Positions 62,437 through 64,000 of a stretch of 64,000 nucleotides of DNA are shown piece after piece. This DNA comes from JALZVT01 sp039029135. Lineage in GTDB: Bacteria; Pseudomonadota; Gammaproteobacteria; Pseudomonadales; Azotimanducaceae. The DNA is taken from positions 62,001-126,000 of the forward strand of contig JBCCGT010000013.1 of the NCBI GenBank assembly GCA_039029135.1, in the 5' to 3' direction. The notes beneath the pieces are model-generated. The model saw nothing but the letters and a program-made list of their open reading frames with translations. It was not told the DNA's origin and did not search any database. How positions within the stretch are numbered: position 1 is the stretch's first letter; each line of letters starts with the position of its first letter. Made by a program: the position numbers and the translations under genes.

Positions 62437-64000
62437 CTAGGGCTGCACAGAAAGACGCAGCAGCACACGCAACGAATCCACATCGTCGAAGCCTCCGCTT
62501 GAATTCTGGCGGCCGGCCAGGCCGCTATGGTCTATCGGAACACCGAGCTGCAGCGCGAGCCCCACCGGACCCAGCGGCGCCGAGTGCCATCCCGCTCGCG
62601 CCTCCAGCAGATGCGCTGTGCCGCTCGTCGCACCGAATTCAGCTCGGCCGCGCTGCCAGTGCGCGCCGAGCTCGAAGTGGCCCCAGGCCGCCGGCGGCCG
62701 AATTTCTACCGCAGCACCCAACCCGATAGCGCGGTCCGCAATGAACGCGCCGGGCCCAACGGCCGCGCCGTCCGTGCCAAAGCTGAGCTTGAGCGAGTCC
62801 GGCAGATCGTCCGTGCCGAGTTGGCCCCGGCCGGAGAGCACGAGCCGGTGGCGGCCCAGCGGTCGCCAACCCTCGGCATCCACGGCGAGCCGCGCAAACG
62901 TATCTGATTGACCCGCGAAGCGCCCCGAGAACAGCGTGCCAAGCGTCGCGGCGGCACTGCCCTGCAGCACCCAGCGGGCCCTGTCGAATACCAGGTTCGT
63001 GGCCGCACGAGGCTCGATCCAGCCGACACTCTGCTCGGCGTCCGCGAAGCCGAGACGCTCGACGCTCGCACGGACGCCAAGGGAACGCGTCCGGCGCCGA
63101 GAACCCGTGAGCAGTCGATCGAAGCCGGCGGTCATTCCGAGGTGATCGCCGTCGGTGCCATCGCGGCGGCTGAACCGGTCGCCAAACGCCAGCAGTCGCA
63201 GCTCGTCGCCGGCCCGCCGCGCTGGCAGGCGATAGTCGACCATCCCGCCGGTCGCCGACTCGGGTTCGAAGCGCTGGCTGAGCGCGAGCCGCAGCTGGTC
63301 GCCACGACCCGCGAGATTGTTGATCGCGAGCTCGCCGCGCAGCCGATAGCGCGACGTCGAATCGTCGCCGTGATTGTCGAGCCGCAGAGCAGGCTCGAAC
63401 CGCGACCGCTGGACGAAGCTGAGGCCCAGCTCGGTGTCACCGACATCGGCGCCCGCGCGCAGAGCGCCGCTCGCCTGCAGGCCCGGCAGCGCGTTGAAGC
63501 GATACATCAGGTCCGCGAGACCTGTGCCGTGCGCCGGCTGGTCGATCAGCGCCGCCGCGCTGCGCTCGATGAAGGCCGCGGGAGGCGCCGCGCCCTCGGC
63601 AACGACGCCGGCCATGCGGCCTTCGAGCACCCGTATGGTCGCGCGGCCGTCGATCAGCGTCTGCGCCGGAACGAACGCGCGCGCGGCGAGATAGCCGGCC
63701 GCGCGGACCTCCGCCTCCACCCGCCCGGCAATCTCTTCGAGCATCAGCAGCGTCACCCCGCGGCGTTCGCGCTGTCGCGCGAGCAGCGCGTTCAGCGCCA
63801 CTACCGTGGTCTCCGGCAGCGCGCCATCGTGCGCGCCGAGGCGCGCGAGCAGATGCCCGACCTCCGCGAGCTCATCCGTGCGAAACCCGTGCTCTCCCGT
63901 CGCAACGGCGCTCGCGCGCGCCTCGGACAGCCAGCCGGTCAGCCGTTCGTCCAGCGCCGCGCGCAGGGCCGGAGGCAGGTTCGGCGCCGCGTCAAGCGCT
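62437..64000 (-). CDS. TpsB (FhaC/ShlB-type) outer-membrane transporter, 5' end outside the window
   Basis: Open to the window edge, so the start is beyond base 64000; an in-frame GTG at 63801 is internal. The visible 520 codons comprise a POTRA-like part (LLMLEEIAGRVEAEVRAAGY, AFVPAQTLIDGRATIRVLEG) followed by the barrel (MVDYRLPARRAGDELRLLAF, VRASVERLGFADAEQSVGWI) with short beta strands and a near-terminal VDSLRVLLRLSVQP. Two-partner secretion: it threads a large TpsA exoprotein across the outer membrane. Its TpsA partner should be upstream beyond the window. Confidence 0.83.
   Translation of the reverse strand, partial: ALDAAPNLPPALRAALDERLTGWLSEARASAVATGEHGFRTDELAEVGHLLARLGAHDGALPETTVVALNALLARQRERRGVTLLMLEEIAGRVEAEVRAAGYLAARAFVPAQTLIDGRATIRVLEGRMAGVVAEGAAPPAAFIERSAAALIDQPAHGTGLADLMYRFNALPGLQASGALRAGADVGDTELGLSFVQRSRFEPALRLDNHGDDSTSRYRLRGELAINNLAGRGDQLRLALSQRFEPESATGGMVDYRLPARRAGDELRLLAFGDRFSRRDGTDGDHLGMTAGFDRLLTGSRRRTRSLGVRASVERLGFADAEQSVGWIEPRAATNLVFDRARWVLQGSAAATLGTLFSGRFAGQSDTFARLAVDAEGWRPLGRHRLVLSGRGQLGTDDLPDSLKLSFGTDGAAVGPGAFIADRAIGLGAAVEIRPPAAWGHFELGAHWQRGRAEFGATSGTAHLLEARAGWHSAPLGPVGLALQLGVPIDHSGLAGRQNSSGGFDDVDSLRVLLRLSVQP

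Noticed and set aside
1..64000. CRISPR arrays, tRNA or rRNA genes, complete insertion sequences.
   Set aside because: No regularly spaced direct repeats, cloverleaf-like sequences, rRNA segments or transposase motifs were seen on reading, though no covariance search could be run.

Overview
The window looks like chromosome from a GC-rich gammaproteobacterium, probably an environmental (marine-type) one. The basis is the yejABEF transporter operon, PBP1b-type murein synthase, GlpD-like dehydrogenase, DUF3187, DUF4126, DUF6279 and TIGR04219-type proteins, and many acyl-CoA, dioxygenase and SDR catabolic genes. No rRNA, tRNA, CRISPR array or complete insertion sequence was seen.

Layout. 1-4.0 kb: a partial helical-repeat gene, an S4/pseudouridine-synthase-like protein without its catalytic Asp, a sulfotransferase-fold protein and two secreted unknowns. 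4.08-5.05 kb: a DedA-rhodanese fusion whose reading frame is crossed by an in-frame TGA at a position usually Cys, followed by a SECIS-like hairpin; it is a strong selenoprotein candidate. 5.04-5.19 kb: five consecutive perfect hairpins between convergent genes. 5.2-10.9 kb: yejABEF peptide importer. 11.1-20.6 kb: one SDR on the plus strand, then a seven-gene minus-strand catabolic operon (PHP phosphoesterase, two MaoC-type hot-dog proteins, a single-chain biotin-dependent acyl-CoA carboxylase, SDR, enolase-superfamily enzyme, PhyH-HEAT fusion). 20.8-23.9 kb: a [2Fe-2S] ferredoxin and a DUF5916 outer-membrane protein.

23.9-33.4 kb is an accessory stretch of small, patchily distributed genes: cupin, REP-like palindrome, ECF42 sigma factor with its YciI/DGPF partner, TetR regulator with a palindromic operator candidate, darcynin, ferredoxin fragment, beta-propeller-like protein, DUF899, methyltransferase and ABM protein. 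It ends in a decayed PhoX C-terminus.

33.4-50.9 kb returns to compact metabolic and envelope genes: TauD dioxygenase, LLM oxidoreductase, alpha/beta hydrolase, a membrane protein with a degenerate nuclease domain, divergent glutaredoxin-like and DsbA-like genes, DUF4126, PBP1b, TPR lipoprotein, FMN hydroxyacid dehydrogenase, beta-lactamase-fold hydrolase, VOC protein, TIGR04219 outer-membrane protein. These lead into a tightly overlapped four-gene operon of cyclic amidohydrolase, threonine aldolase, sulfatase and PhyH dioxygenase.

50.9-64 kb is all on the minus strand: Baeyer-Villiger-type monooxygenase, nitronate-monooxygenase-like protein, acyl-CoA ligase, glycerol-3-phosphate dehydrogenase, DUF3187, a MurA-type enzyme with Asp in place of the catalytic Cys, DUF6279 lipoprotein, glutamine amidotransferase, and the 3' part of a two-partner-secretion TpsB transporter. 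Between the last two lies a non-coding stretch with two DnaA-box consensus sites around an AT-rich core.
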